This document shows positions 50,755 to 60,027 of a DNA stretch of 64,000 bases, in pieces. The translations under genes and the position numbers were made by a program. This stretch comes from Diaphorobacter aerolatus (GTDB taxonomy: Bacteria; Pseudomonadota; Gammaproteobacteria; Burkholderiales; Burkholderiaceae_C): positions 992,001 to 1,056,000 of the forward strand of contig NZ_CP060783.1 of NCBI RefSeq assembly GCF_014489535.1, read 5' to 3'. Positions within the stretch are counted from its first letter, which is position 1, and every line of letters begins with the position of its first letter. Below the pieces are notes generated by a model that was not told the DNA's origin, did no database searches, and worked only from the letters and a program-made list of their open reading frames with translations.

Positions 50755-51540
50755 GTGTTTCCCGAAACCGCACGCGCCCCGCTCCCACCGCTTGATCTGA
50801 TCTGGCGCGATGACCATATGGTGGCAGTCTACAAACCCGCAGGCTGGCTGGTGCACCGCACGGGACTCGATGCGGGAGAGACACGCTTCGTTCTGCAGGC
50901 GCTGCGCAATCAACTGGGCCAGCACGTCTACCCCGTTCACCGACTCGACAAGGGCACCTGCGGCGTGCTCGTCATGGCACTGCATGCGGACGCGGCGCGG
51001 GCGCTCGCGCAGTCGTTTCTCACGCATCAGGTGCGCAAGGAATATCTTGCGATGGTGCGCGGATGTGCACCGTTGAGCGTACTTGTGAATCACGCCCTGC
51101 GTCCCGACGATGCCCCGCCCGATGCCGCGGTGCAGGACGCCCAGACCCGGCTCACCTGTGTCGCGCGGCTCGAGCTACCAGTGTCGAGCGACCCACGTTT
51201 CGAGCGCACGCGCGCATCGCTGGTTCACGCCGAGCCGCTGACTGGGCGCAGGCACCAGATTCGCCGTCACTTGAAGCACATCGCCCACCCCATCATCGGC
51301 GATGCCACGCACGGCAAGGGGCCGCTCAATCGCTGGTGGGCCGAACGCATCGGGCTACAGCGGCTATGGCTGCACGCGTGGAGGCTCTCGGTGCCGCATC
51401 CGGTGAGCGGCGAGCGCATCGATCTGCACAGCGGGCTTTCGCTGAAGCCGGACGCAACGCGCGCTCCCGTCAATGCCGATCTGCGCGACTGGAACGAACG
51501 CGTGCTTTCCATGCCGTGGAATGGCACAAACACAGGCTGA
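50755..51540 (+). CDS. truC: tRNA pseudouridine synthase C-like (RluA family)
   Basis: The 261-residue enzyme isomerises uridine in RNA. The catalytic Asp is in VYPVHRLDKGTCGVLVMALH. The TruC-type stretch LTGRRHQIRRHLKHIAHPII, GDATHGKGPLNRWW separates it from other RluA members; TruC acts at position 65 of tRNA. The start is uncertain: a GTG at 50755 gives VFPETARAPLPPLDLIWRDD, with no good ribosome site. The frame has no break. Confidence 0.87.
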   Translation: MFPETARAPLPPLDLIWRDDHMVAVYKPAGWLVHRTGLDAGETRFVLQALRNQLGQHVYPVHRLDKGTCGVLVMALHADAARALAQSFLTHQVRKEYLAMVRGCAPLSVLVNHALRPDDAPPDAAVQDAQTRLTCVARLELPVSSDPRFERTRASLVHAEPLTGRRHQIRRHLKHIAHPIIGDATHGKGPLNRWWAERIGLQRLWLHAWRLSVPHPVSGERIDLHSGLSLKPDATRAPVNADLRDWNERVLSMPWNGTNTG

Positions 51541-51705
51541 ATTCCCAACGGACTTGAGGCCGCAGAGACGCGGCGTGGTCTGACACGAAATCGACGCGCA
51601 CCACCCTTCTAATGAAGTCTCTCAGCGCTCGCATGCCAGCGCGTCGCGTCCTCACCCAAGCCCGGATTGCACCGGTGCCTCATGGCCCAAGCCCAGGAGA
51701 CACAC

Positions 51706-51948
51706 ATGTCAGCTTTCGCAACCATTCAAGGTCTCGTCACCTACCGCGAGGGAGAAGGCGTTCCGATGACCATCCCGCAAGGCCCCGTGGAGCTGGATTT
51801 CGCGCCCGACAGCGTCACGCTGAGCTGGATGGACGACGCCAGGACCGCAGGCCTCGCCGCCATCCCTCGCGATGAATACGATCGTTACGTGCGCGAGGGC
51901 AAGATCGTCGTCATGCAAGGCAATGCAAGGGATGAGGACGACAAGTGA
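51706..51948 (+). CDS. Small conserved-looking protein of unknown function
   Basis: The 80-residue acidic protein starts at the ATG at 51706 after CAGGAGACACAC. It has no signal peptide or membrane segment and no Cys. Patterns are TIQGLVTYREGEGVPMTIPQ and PRDEYDRYVREGKIVVMQG. I do not recognise a family. The good ribosome site and even codon use support a real gene. It converges on ylqF. Confidence 0.7.
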   Translation: MSAFATIQGLVTYREGEGVPMTIPQGPVELDFAPDSVTLSWMDDARTAGLAAIPRDEYDRYVREGKIVVMQGNARDEDDK

Positions 51949-51990
51949 CCATGGTCGCGCTGCGCGCTCCAGTCACGCGCGCGAAAACAC

Positions 51991-52956
51991 TCACTCCTGC
52001 TCGCGCCTGCGCTGACGACCCGCGTCCTTGCGTACCTTGCGCTTGTCCCACTCGGCCTTCTTGAGGGCGCGGGCCTCTTCCTTCACCGCCGCCTCGGCGA
52101 GCCAGGTTTCGAACTCTGCGGGCGTTTCCAGCGAAATGCGCCCGAGGATGCCGCCGCGAAAATCGGTGAGCACGATCTCCGATGCCTTCTGCATGTTGAG
52201 CTTGCCGCCCGACATCACCGCGCCACGCTTGCGCGCGATCTTCTCGAGCAATTCGTCGTCGTGCAGCTCGCTCACTTCCTGCGGCGTGAGGCCGAGCTTG
52301 TAGCGCTCGTCCAGTTGCGCGGCATAGCGGTGCTTGAGATAGGCAAGCAGGTCGAGCACCACGGCTTCCTCGTCGTAGGCATTGCGGCCCACCGCGCCCG
52401 AGGCTGCGAGCCGATCCCCGCTCTGATCGACGATGATGCGCGGCCACAGCATGCCGGGCGTGTCCCACAGATAGAAGTCGTCGGCCAGCACGATGCGCTG
52501 TTCCTGTTTGGTGACGCCGGCCTCGTCGCCAGTCTTGGCCTGGCGTTTGGCCGACAGCGTATTGATCAACGTGGATTTGCCCACATTGGGAATCCCGCAG
52601 ATCAGCACGCGCATCGGGCGCGAAAGGCCCACGCGCGTCGGCGCGAGCTTGCGGCAGCCGTCGATCAGCTTGCGCGCGGGCGCCGCGTCCGACGCATCGA
52701 GCGCGATGGCGTGGGTCTCGAGCTTGGCGTTGTACCAGTCGAGCCAGAGCGGCGTGCGTTCAGGGTCGGCCAGATCCTGTTTGTTGATGACCTTGAGCGT
52801 GGGCTTGTGGCCGGTGAGTTCGGCCAGCAAGGGGTTGGCGCTGGAGCCCGGAAGGCGCGCATCGAGCAACTCGATCACGACATCGATGTCCTTGATGCGC
52901 TCCTCGATGGTCTTGCGCGTCAGGTGCATATGACCGGGAAACCACTGAATGGCCAT
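51991..52956 (-). CDS. ylqF: Ribosome biogenesis GTPase YlqF (RbgA)
   Basis: The 321-residue protein is a circularly permuted GTPase: the G4 motif (KVINKQDLAD) comes before G1 (LICGIPNVGKSTLINTLSA), and G3 is WDTPGMLWPR. The N-terminus IQWFPGHMHLTRKTIEERIK is typical. It helps late 50S assembly. The C-terminus is very basic (KAEWDKRKVRKDAGRQRRRE), suiting rRNA contact. Confidence 0.95.
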   Translation of the reverse strand: MAIQWFPGHMHLTRKTIEERIKDIDVVIELLDARLPGSSANPLLAELTGHKPTLKVINKQDLADPERTPLWLDWYNAKLETHAIALDASDAAPARKLIDGCRKLAPTRVGLSRPMRVLICGIPNVGKSTLINTLSAKRQAKTGDEAGVTKQEQRIVLADDFYLWDTPGMLWPRIIVDQSGDRLAASGAVGRNAYDEEAVVLDLLAYLKHRYAAQLDERYKLGLTPQEVSELHDDELLEKIARKRGAVMSGGKLNMQKASEIVLTDFRGGILGRISLETPAEFETWLAEAAVKEEARALKKAEWDKRKVRKDAGRQRRREQE

Positions 52957-53062
52957 GGAACTGTACTTTCACGAATAGAAACTGATTTGAAGGGCAAGGA
53001 TAATCGGGCTTTGTTCCTCCGGTTGAGCGCACGCGTGCAACCAACCCCTCCGACCGATCACC

Positions 53063-53358
53063 ATGACCGCCCCACTACCCCGTCGCGCAAGCTCGACAAC
53101 GACGTGCTTTTCAAAGGCGTCATCTGTGCGCTCATCGGCGCGATCATTCTTCTGGCGCCCTATGTGTCCCGCTCGCCGGGCGTGCAGGATCTGATGCGCC
53201 AAGCCTATATTGTCGGCTGGTTTGCGCTGGTGCTGGGAATTGCCTTCCTTGTGCAGTACGCCGTGCGCCGCAACAAGCGCCGCGTGCTCGATGCGGAAAC
53301 CGCGAACTATCTCGAACAGAACGCGCGCCAACGCAAGTCCTCGCGCCGCAACAAGTGA
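53063..53358 (+). CDS. Small two-helix membrane protein (one frame break)
   Basis: The ATG at 53063 reads MTAPLP and then leaves frame; adding one C to the CCCC run at 53077-53080 gives MTAPLPPSRKLDNDVLFKG and a 98-residue protein. It has two membrane helices (VICALIGAIILLAPYVSRS and AYIVGWFALVLGIAFLVQYA) and a basic C-terminus. No function is known. Its stop overlaps the start of the next gene (GTGA), suggesting coupling. Confidence 0.72.
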
Positions 53359-53600
53359 TTCCCTTCGCCAGCATGCGCGTCACGGGCGAACTGGCGCAGG
53401 CTCGCGCGCTGTTTACCGCGTTGCAGTTGCACGCCAGCCGCCTGAACGTGACGCTGCGCCCCACCCCGCCCGAGCCCGATACCTGCTGCGGGCGCGGCTG
53501 CAACGGCTGCGTGTGGGAGGGCTTCTACGCGGCCACCGAATTCTGGCGACAGGATGCCGTGGCAGCCTGCGAGCGCGCGCAGTCGCAGCATCAGGCATGA
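53355..53600 (+). CDS. Oxidoreductase-like domain protein, Cys-rich
   Basis: The 81-residue protein has PPEPDTCCGRGCNGCVWEGF, the CCGxGCxxCxW signature of the oxidoreductase-like N-terminal domain family. The four Cys could bind a metal or an Fe-S centre; that is inference. The GTG at 53355 overlaps the previous stop; an ATG at 53373 is the alternative start. Confidence 0.78.
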   Translation: MIPFASMRVTGELAQARALFTALQLHASRLNVTLRPTPPEPDTCCGRGCNGCVWEGFYAATEFWRQDAVAACERAQSQHQA

Positions 53601-53657
53601 TCGGTACGCGGCCATTCGTAGCCACATCCCCATCCACAAGCAACCAGAGAAAACGCC

Positions 53658-55373
53658 ATGGAGACAAACCGCACCCCGTCGCCCCCACAGCCCAGCGCCC
53701 GCACCGGCGGACAGGTGCTCGTCGATCAGCTTGTACTGCATGGCGTGAAGCAACTGTTCTGCGTGCCCGGTGAAAGCTACCTGGCCGCGCTCGATGCCAT
53801 GCACGACGCCCACGTCGACGTGACCATCTGCCGCCAGGAAGGCGGCGCGGCGATGATGGCCGAGGCGCAGGGCAAGCTCACCGGCCAGCCGGGCATCTGC
53901 TTCGTCACGCGCGGCCCGGGCGCAACGAATGCCTCGGCAGGCATTCACATCGCGCATCAGGATTCGACACCGCTCCTCGTCTTCGTCGGCCAGGTCGCAC
54001 GCGGCATGATGGATCGCGAGGCGTTTCAGGAACTCGACTACGGCGCGGTCTTCGGCAGCATGACCAAATGGACCGTGCAGATCGACGACGCCGCGCGCAT
54101 TCCCGAACTGGTCTCGCGCGCGTTTCACGTCGCCACCGCCGGACGCCCCGGCCCGGTCGTCATCGCGCTGCCCGAAGACATGCTGACCGACCTGGTGACC
54201 GTGCCCGACGCGCGGCCCTATTCCGTCACCGAGATCGCGCCGGGCGCGGATGCCGTGGCCGGGCTCAGGTCGCGCCTCGAAAAGGCCGAGCGCCCTGTTG
54301 TGATCGTCGGTGGCACGCGCTGGAACCAGCAGGCGGTCGATGATCTGGTGGCGTTTGCGGACGGCTGGAAACTGCCCGTGTATTGTTCGTTCCGCAGGCA
54401 GATGCTGTTCCCCGCGAACCACGCAAGCTATGGCGGCGATCTGGGCCTCGGCGTCAATCCCAGGCTGCTGGCTCGCATTCGCGCGAGCGATCTGGTCATC
54501 GTGCTGGGCGGCAGGCTCTCCGAGATTGCCTCGCAAAGCTACGAGCTGTTCCAGATTCCCGAGCCGCAGCAGGACATGGTCCACATCCATGCCGATGCCA
54601 ACGAACTGGGCCGCCTCTACCATGCGGCGCAGGCCATCAACGCCACGCCGCAGCCGATGACCGCAGCGCTGGCAGCGCTCGCGAAGCCAGCGAACGCGCC
54701 CCAATGGGCACAGCACACGGCCGATGCCCACGCTGAGTACCTCGCGTGGAGCGATCCTGGCAAGATCAGCATTCCCGGCAATCTGCAAATGGGCCAGATC
54801 ATGGGCCACCTGCGCGAGGTGCTGCCGGCCGACACCATTTTCTGCAACGGCGCGGGCAATTTCGCCACCTGGGTGCACCGCTTCTGGCCGTTCACGACGT
54901 TTGCAAGCCAGCTCGCGCCCACCAGCGGCTCGATGGGCTACGGCCCGCCAGCAGGTGTCGGTGCCAAGCGCCTGTGGCCGCAGCGTGAGGTCGTGGTGTT
55001 CTCGGGCGATGGTGACTTTCTCATGCACGGCCAGGAATTCGCCACCGCGATCCAGTACCAGTTGCCGATCATCGTCGTGCTGCTCGACAACGCCATGTAC
55101 GGCACGATCCGCATGCATCAGGAGCGCGAATATCCCGGGCGCGTCAGCGGCACGCAGTTGAAGAATCCCGATTTTTCCGCTTACGCCAAGGCGTTCGGCG
55201 GCCATGGCGAGAGCGTGCGCACGACCGAGGAGTTCGGCCCCGCGCTGGAGCGCGCGCGCGCGAGCGGCTTGCCGAGCATTCTCCACTGCTTCATCGATCC
55301 CGAGGCGATCACGCCTGCGGGCACGCTGAGCGGGATCCGCAAGGCCGCCGAGGACAGGCAACGCAGCCAGTGA
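53658..55373 (+). CDS. Thiamine-diphosphate-dependent enzyme (acetolactate synthase-like)
   Basis: The 571-residue protein has the three-domain ThDP fold: N-terminal Pyr domain with catalytic Glu (VTICRQEGGAAMMAEAQGKL), a central domain, and the PP domain with the ThDP motif GDGDFLMHGQEF to LLDNAMYGTIRM. It is closest in kind to acetolactate synthase-like or benzoylformate decarboxylase-like members with undefined substrates; no regulatory subunit gene is nearby, so a role in branched-chain synthesis is unlikely. It overlaps no other gene and converges on the antiporter gene. Confidence 0.87.
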   Translation: METNRTPSPPQPSARTGGQVLVDQLVLHGVKQLFCVPGESYLAALDAMHDAHVDVTICRQEGGAAMMAEAQGKLTGQPGICFVTRGPGATNASAGIHIAHQDSTPLLVFVGQVARGMMDREAFQELDYGAVFGSMTKWTVQIDDAARIPELVSRAFHVATAGRPGPVVIALPEDMLTDLVTVPDARPYSVTEIAPGADAVAGLRSRLEKAERPVVIVGGTRWNQQAVDDLVAFADGWKLPVYCSFRRQMLFPANHASYGGDLGLGVNPRLLARIRASDLVIVLGGRLSEIASQSYELFQIPEPQQDMVHIHADANELGRLYHAAQAINATPQPMTAALAALAKPANAPQWAQHTADAHAEYLAWSDPGKISIPGNLQMGQIMGHLREVLPADTIFCNGAGNFATWVHRFWPFTTFASQLAPTSGSMGYGPPAGVGAKRLWPQREVVVFSGDGDFLMHGQEFATAIQYQLPIIVVLLDNAMYGTIRMHQEREYPGRVSGTQLKNPDFSAYAKAFGGHGESVRTTEEFGPALERARASGLPSILHCFIDPEAITPAGTLSGIRKAAEDRQRSQ

Positions 55374-55391
55374 GGCTGCGCGCCGTGCCAC

Positions 55392-56975
55392 TCAAGCGCG
55401 CACCGCAATGGCGTTGAGTTCTTCGAGATCGAGGTTTTTCTGCAGGGCGCCGAGCGTATGTTCGTCGATGTCGCCGACGCGGTGCAGGCGAATCAGCTCG
55501 GTGCGTGATGCGGCAATCGCCTGCAGCACGACGTCGAAATGCGCCTCCACGCGGGGCTGCATCGTGTCTTCCTGACCCACAAAACGTTCGTACGCCGCGG
55601 CCTTCTTCGTGTACTGCTCAAGGAGCATCGGATGCACGAGCTGGCCGTCGCGGTCATATGCCACGCTCTGCACGTACGCAAGCTGGGTCTGCATCAGGAT
55701 GGCCTCGGCCTCGCTCAAGCTGAGCCGCGTGCGGTCGGACTCGGGTGGCCGGATGCCCATCCAGCGGATCAATGTACCAAGCGTCGTTCCCTGGATCAGC
55801 ACGGTTCCCAGAATCACGGCGAAGGCCGCCACCAGAATGAAGTCGCGCCCCGGAAATTCCTGCGGCAGGCTCAATGCGAGCGCCAGCGTCACCACGCCGC
55901 GCACCCCGGCCCAACCCAGAACGACGCCACCGCGCACACCGAGCGGAGCGTATCGTTTCAGCCCCAGTCGCCGCAGCAGCACGATCACCAGATCGGACAG
56001 GAAGATCCACACATACCGCGCGAGCAGCAGCGTGACCAGAATGATCAGCACTGGCCCGCCCATCTGCTCGATGACGACGCCAAAGCCTCCGACGCGCTCC
56101 ACCACACCGCGCAGCGACAACCCGATCAGGATGAACACCGCCGCTTCGAGCAGAAAGATCGCGACGGTCCAGAACGAGTTGCCGCGCATGCGCGTTGCGG
56201 CATTGAAGATCTTGTTCTGGTAGGAGCCGCAGATCAACCCGGCAACCACGGTGGCGATCACGCCTGAGAAGCCGAAGTGCTCGCCCAGCAGGTAGGCCGC
56301 CCATGGCACCAGCAGCGTGGAGACGATGATCAGATATTCATCGCGCAAGCGGCGCGCGATGAACACCCAGACAAAGCCCACGAGACAGCCAATCGCCGCC
56401 CCGCCGATGGCCAGCATGGCGAAGGTTTGCACGGCATCCACGGTACTGAAGGCTCCGGTCGCGCTCGCGGCAATTGCAAAGCGGAACAGCACCAGACCGC
56501 TGGCATCGTTGAACAGGCTCTCGCCTTCAAGCAGCATCGTGAGCCGCCGCGGCAGCGTCACACGCTCGAGCACGGCGCGCGCAGACACCGCATCGGGCGG
56601 CGAGACGATAGCGCCGAGCACGGCGCACGCGGCCCACGGCAAGGACGGAAACAGCAGGTGCGCAATCCATGCCACCGCGAGCGTGGTGAAGACCACCGCG
56701 CCAATCGCCAGCGAGGCAATGCCGATCATGTGGCGCCTCAGATACCGCCCCGAAATGCTCCACGCACCGTCGATGAGCAATGGCGGCAGAAAGACCACCA
56801 GCATCAACTCGGGATCGGGGGAAAACGCAGGCAGACCCGGCACGAAGGCCATCAACACGCCCCCGACGAGCAAGGCCACCGCGGGCGGCAGGCCGAGTCG
56901 ATTCGCAAAGAAGTGCAGCGCGATGATCACCGGCAGAGTGACGATCATCAGTTCGAAGAGTTGCGTGGCGTGCAT
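55392..56975 (-). CDS. Na+/H+ antiporter, CPA1 family
   Basis: The 527-residue protein has about 12 membrane helices followed by a cytoplasmic C-terminal tail (from about residue 400). The CPA1 ion-site motif is seen in VLGAIVSPPDAVSARAVLER; LLEGESLFNDASGLVLFRFA is also typical. It exchanges Na+ or K+ for protons to keep pH and salt balance. It converges on the ThDP enzyme gene with 18 bp between the stops. Confidence 0.92.
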   Translation of the reverse strand: MHATQLFELMIVTLPVIIALHFFANRLGLPPAVALLVGGVLMAFVPGLPAFSPDPELMLVVFLPPLLIDGAWSISGRYLRRHMIGIASLAIGAVVFTTLAVAWIAHLLFPSLPWAACAVLGAIVSPPDAVSARAVLERVTLPRRLTMLLEGESLFNDASGLVLFRFAIAASATGAFSTVDAVQTFAMLAIGGAAIGCLVGFVWVFIARRLRDEYLIIVSTLLVPWAAYLLGEHFGFSGVIATVVAGLICGSYQNKIFNAATRMRGNSFWTVAIFLLEAAVFILIGLSLRGVVERVGGFGVVIEQMGGPVLIILVTLLLARYVWIFLSDLVIVLLRRLGLKRYAPLGVRGGVVLGWAGVRGVVTLALALSLPQEFPGRDFILVAAFAVILGTVLIQGTTLGTLIRWMGIRPPESDRTRLSLSEAEAILMQTQLAYVQSVAYDRDGQLVHPMLLEQYTKKAAAYERFVGQEDTMQPRVEAHFDVVLQAIAASRTELIRLHRVGDIDEHTLGALQKNLDLEELNAIAVRA

Positions 56976-57237
56976 GGAGTGATCTCGTGGAAAGCGTGTT
57001 TTTTCTTCTCAGGCGGCGACAAGAGGCGCGTGCAGACGCTGCAAACCCTGCCACCCGGGTAGCAAGACTATTTAAATTGAATGCGACTCGTCAATAGCCA
57101 AACAATAAGAATCCGCAAAACGCCGTGGCGAATGCAGACAAACAACATGGCCACGCACGGCCATGTCGCGGGGTCGGCGGTGCGGGTGTCGATATACTGC
57201 CTGCCGCTCAAATCAACCTCAGCGTCGGCGACCGGGT

Positions 57238-58295
57238 ATGCACAGGAAAGTCAGCACAATTCGTTTTTTGGCAGCAGCCCTGGGTCTGCTCGGTCTCGCC
57301 GCGTGCGGCAGCAATCCGGGCTCAGGCACTGCGCCTTCGGCAACCCCACGAATGCGGCGGCCTCTGCGTCTTCGCCTGCTTCACCGCCAGCGATCAGGAT
57401 CGGTCTTGCGCTCGGTGGCGGCGCGGCCAAGGGATTTGCGCACATCGGCGTGATCAAGATGCTCGAGGCCAACGGCTTCACGCCCGCCGTGGTCTCGGGC
57501 ACCAGCGCGGGCAGCGTGGTGGGCGCGATGTACGCGAGCGGCATGAACTCCTTCGAGTTGCAGGAGAAGGCGGTGGCGCTCGACGAGGCGAAGATTCGCG
57601 ACCTGCAACTGTCCACGGGCGGTCTGGTGCTCGGGCAGAAGCTCGAAGACTATGTGAACGAGCAGGTCCGCAACAAGCCTCTCGACAAACTCGGCAAGCC
57701 CTTTGTTGCGGTCGCAACGCGCCTTGAAGACGGCGAGCGCACGGTCTTCAATGTCGGCAATACCGGCCAGGCGGTGCGCGCGTCGAGCAGCGTGCCCGGC
57801 GTGTTCCAGCCGGTGGCTATCGGCAAGTTTCACTATGTCGATGGCGGCATCACCAGTCCCGTGCCGGTGGATGCGGCGCGCCAGTTGGGCGCGGACATCG
57901 TGATTGCGGTGGACATCTCGAACAAGGCGCGCGGCACGAATCCCGGCAATATGCTGGGTGCGCTGGGCCAGTCGATTGCAATCATGGGGCAGAAGCTCGG
58001 ACAGGCGGAACTGGCGCGTGCCGACGTGACCATCCGTCCCAAGGTGCTCGACATCGGCCCGGCGGATTTCAGCCAGCGCGCGAGCGCCATCGTCGAAGGG
58101 GAAAAAGCCGCCGTCGCCGCGATGCCGGAAATCCGCAAGCGCGTCGCCGAATTGCAGGCCAGGCGCGAGGAAGCCACCCGGCTCGCGCGCCAGCAGGCCG
58201 ACGAGGCACGTTATCAAAAGTGCATGAACGACCGCTCGAGCATGCAGAAGCTCTCCGGCATGGTGGGTCTGGACGGGGCCTGCGCCAAGCCTTGA
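57238..58295 (+). CDS. Patatin-like phospholipase lipoprotein (one frame break)
   Basis: The protein has a lipobox (LLGLAACGSN) and a patatin domain: oxyanion loop LALGGGAAKGFAHIGVIKML, nucleophile Ser in VSGTSAGSVVGAMY and Asp in VDGGITSPVPVDAARQ. It would be a periplasmic-face lipid acyl hydrolase of the RssA type. The frame breaks at about 57339 (GG where GGG gives PSGNPTNAAASASS); corrected length is 352 residues. The last 60 residues are a charged coiled-coil-like stretch (RKRVAELQARREEATRLARQ). Confidence 0.88.
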
Positions 58296-58399
58296 TCGCG
58301 GGTGGCTGGTGGATCGTCGACGACACGGGTTCCCAAAGAAGGGCGTGCATTTGACACATGGTCACCCAAAGCCGCCAGCGCAAACCCCTTGAGGGCAGC

Positions 58400-58660
58400 C
58401 CAAGCTCTATGCATGATGTGCGCATCGTGCACCGGGGCAAGAGCAAACGGCTCAGCGCACAAGAGCGGCAACACAACTCAAGCCCCACCAAGCCATCCAG
58501 CCGATCACCGCATGAACCGCTGCCCTCTCAAGGGCGAGTTGGGCGACAGCGTGCATGCGGTGCTGTGTGCGGCGGGCTACAACCTCAGGTGGCTGCTGCG
58601 CATGATCGCGAGGAAGAGGATTCCCTTTTTGTGGGCGTTTTTTGTGGCTGCACGCCGTGT
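58400..58660 (+). pseudogene. Decayed IS5-type transposase fragment
   Basis: Two short frames encode transposase C-terminal pieces: VRIVHRGKSKRLSAQE in one frame, and HRMNRCPLKGELGDSVHAV and AGYNLRWLLRMIARK in another. Both lack a start and the rest of the enzyme. The family differs from the neighbouring intact element. It records an earlier insertion here. Confidence 0.75.
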
Positions 58661-58668
58661 GCACACTA

Positions 58669-59938
58669 GGGAACCTCTCAAAACCTCCCTCGGAGTTGAA
58701 TCCGTCAGTTGCCTGCGGTAAATTCTGAGCATGATCACCCCACGCAGCGCTTTGAAGTTTGACCTGTTTGCCGAAACCTCTCGCAAACGCAAGATCGATG
58801 AAATGGGTGATCCACTACAAGTCATTGCACAGCACATCGACTTCACTGCTCTTGCCCGGTTGGTCGATGGAATCATCGAACGCAGCAATGCTCGCAAGGG
58901 TGGCCGCCCCGCCTATCCCGCCGAGGTCATGGTGCGCGTGATGGTCTTGAAGCGCCTCTACAACCTCTCGGATGAGCAGATGGAATACCAGTTGCTTGAC
59001 CGCATGAGCTACCAGCGGTTTTGCTTGCTGCAGCAGTCAATGAACGTTCCCGACCGCAACACCATCTGGCGCTTTGGTGAGCGCCTGGGCGTCGATGGTG
59101 CAACGGCCTTGCTGCAAGGTGTGGACGAACAATTGCATCGCCACGGCTATATTGCCCGGGGTGGTCAGTCCATCGATGCAACGCTGGTGCCAGCGCCACG
59201 TCAGCGCATGAGCAACAAGGAGCGTGATCAGCTCGGCAACGGTCAAAAGCCCGACTGGAGTGAGGCCAAGGCCCGACAAAAAGACACCGATGCGACCCAC
59301 ACGAGGAAACATGACAAAAGCTACTTTGGCTACAAGCTCAGCGTGAGCGTTGATCACAAACACGGCTTCATCCGGGGCGTTGCTACGGGCACGGCCAGTG
59401 AGCACGACGGGCATCACTTCGATGAGGTACTGGATCTGCGAAACACCGGCAAAGACGTGAATGCCGACAAGGCTTACACCAGTGCACAGCGCCGTGAAAT
59501 GCTGGCTGCACTGGGCTTCAACGACGGCATGCAACGCAAAGCCGGGGCAGGCAAGCCCTTGAGTGATTGCCAAAAGCGGCGCAACCATCGAATTGCGAAA
59601 ACCCGGGCGAAGGTAGAACACGTGTTTGCAGGCATTCGCCACATGGGCGGCAAGTTCGTGCGCACGATCGGACAGGTCGGAGCCAGCACGGTCATGACGC
59701 TGATGGCGGCCTGCTACAACCTCAAGCGCCTGGCTTCATTCCTTGAAAACGGGATTGATCCCTTCTTCAAATCGAAGCCCTCAAAGATACAGGCGCGTCT
59801 GCAGGCTGCATAAGCGCGGGATTTAAGGACTAAAAGGCCTCAAATCGTCCGAAACTGCACTCCAGTTGGCAATTTACGCCTCTGAATCAGGCTTTGCGCT
59901 ACCAACCTCGCGAAATTCGGTGGTTATGAGAGGTACCC
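58669..59938 (+). mobile_element. IS5-family insertion sequence, about 1.27 kb
   Basis: The ends form a short inverted repeat, GGGAACCTCTCAAAACC at the left and GGGTACCTCTCATAACC read inward from the right. One intact transposase gene lies between. No clean target duplication was found. It abuts a decayed transposase fragment and marks the left edge of an AT-rich accessory stretch. Confidence 0.85.
58731..59813 (+). CDS. IS5-family transposase
   Basis: The 360-residue DDE transposase has an N-terminal DUF772-type domain (RLVDGIIERSNARKGGRPAY, DEQMEYQLLDRMSYQRF) and a DDE core with Asp in GGQSIDATLVPAPRQ, Asp in NADKAYTSAQRREM and Glu in RAKVEHVFAGIRHMGG. The frame is intact, unlike many neighbours, so the element could be active. 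Confidence 0.95.
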   Translation: MITPRSALKFDLFAETSRKRKIDEMGDPLQVIAQHIDFTALARLVDGIIERSNARKGGRPAYPAEVMVRVMVLKRLYNLSDEQMEYQLLDRMSYQRFCLLQQSMNVPDRNTIWRFGERLGVDGATALLQGVDEQLHRHGYIARGGQSIDATLVPAPRQRMSNKERDQLGNGQKPDWSEAKARQKDTDATHTRKHDKSYFGYKLSVSVDHKHGFIRGVATGTASEHDGHHFDEVLDLRNTGKDVNADKAYTSAQRREMLAALGFNDGMQRKAGAGKPLSDCQKRRNHRIAKTRAKVEHVFAGIRHMGGKFVRTIGQVGASTVMTLMAACYNLKRLASFLENGIDPFFKSKPSKIQARLQAA

Positions 59939-60027
59939 AGTAGTTGAGATAACCCTTAAACAATGACGTACCTGGCCTGTGGGATTCCGAGGTAGTAAGG
60001 CTTTCAGAGTGTGAAGTCACCAATAAT

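Noticed and set aside
53307..55391. 694-codon open frame antisense to the ThDP enzyme gene
   Set aside because: The ThDP enzyme has clear cofactor motifs; the antisense frame spans two unrelated genes.
58666..59943. Target-site duplication around the IS5-family element
   Set aside because: Flanks (CTAG on the left, AGTAG on the right) do not give a clean direct repeat, so none is reported.
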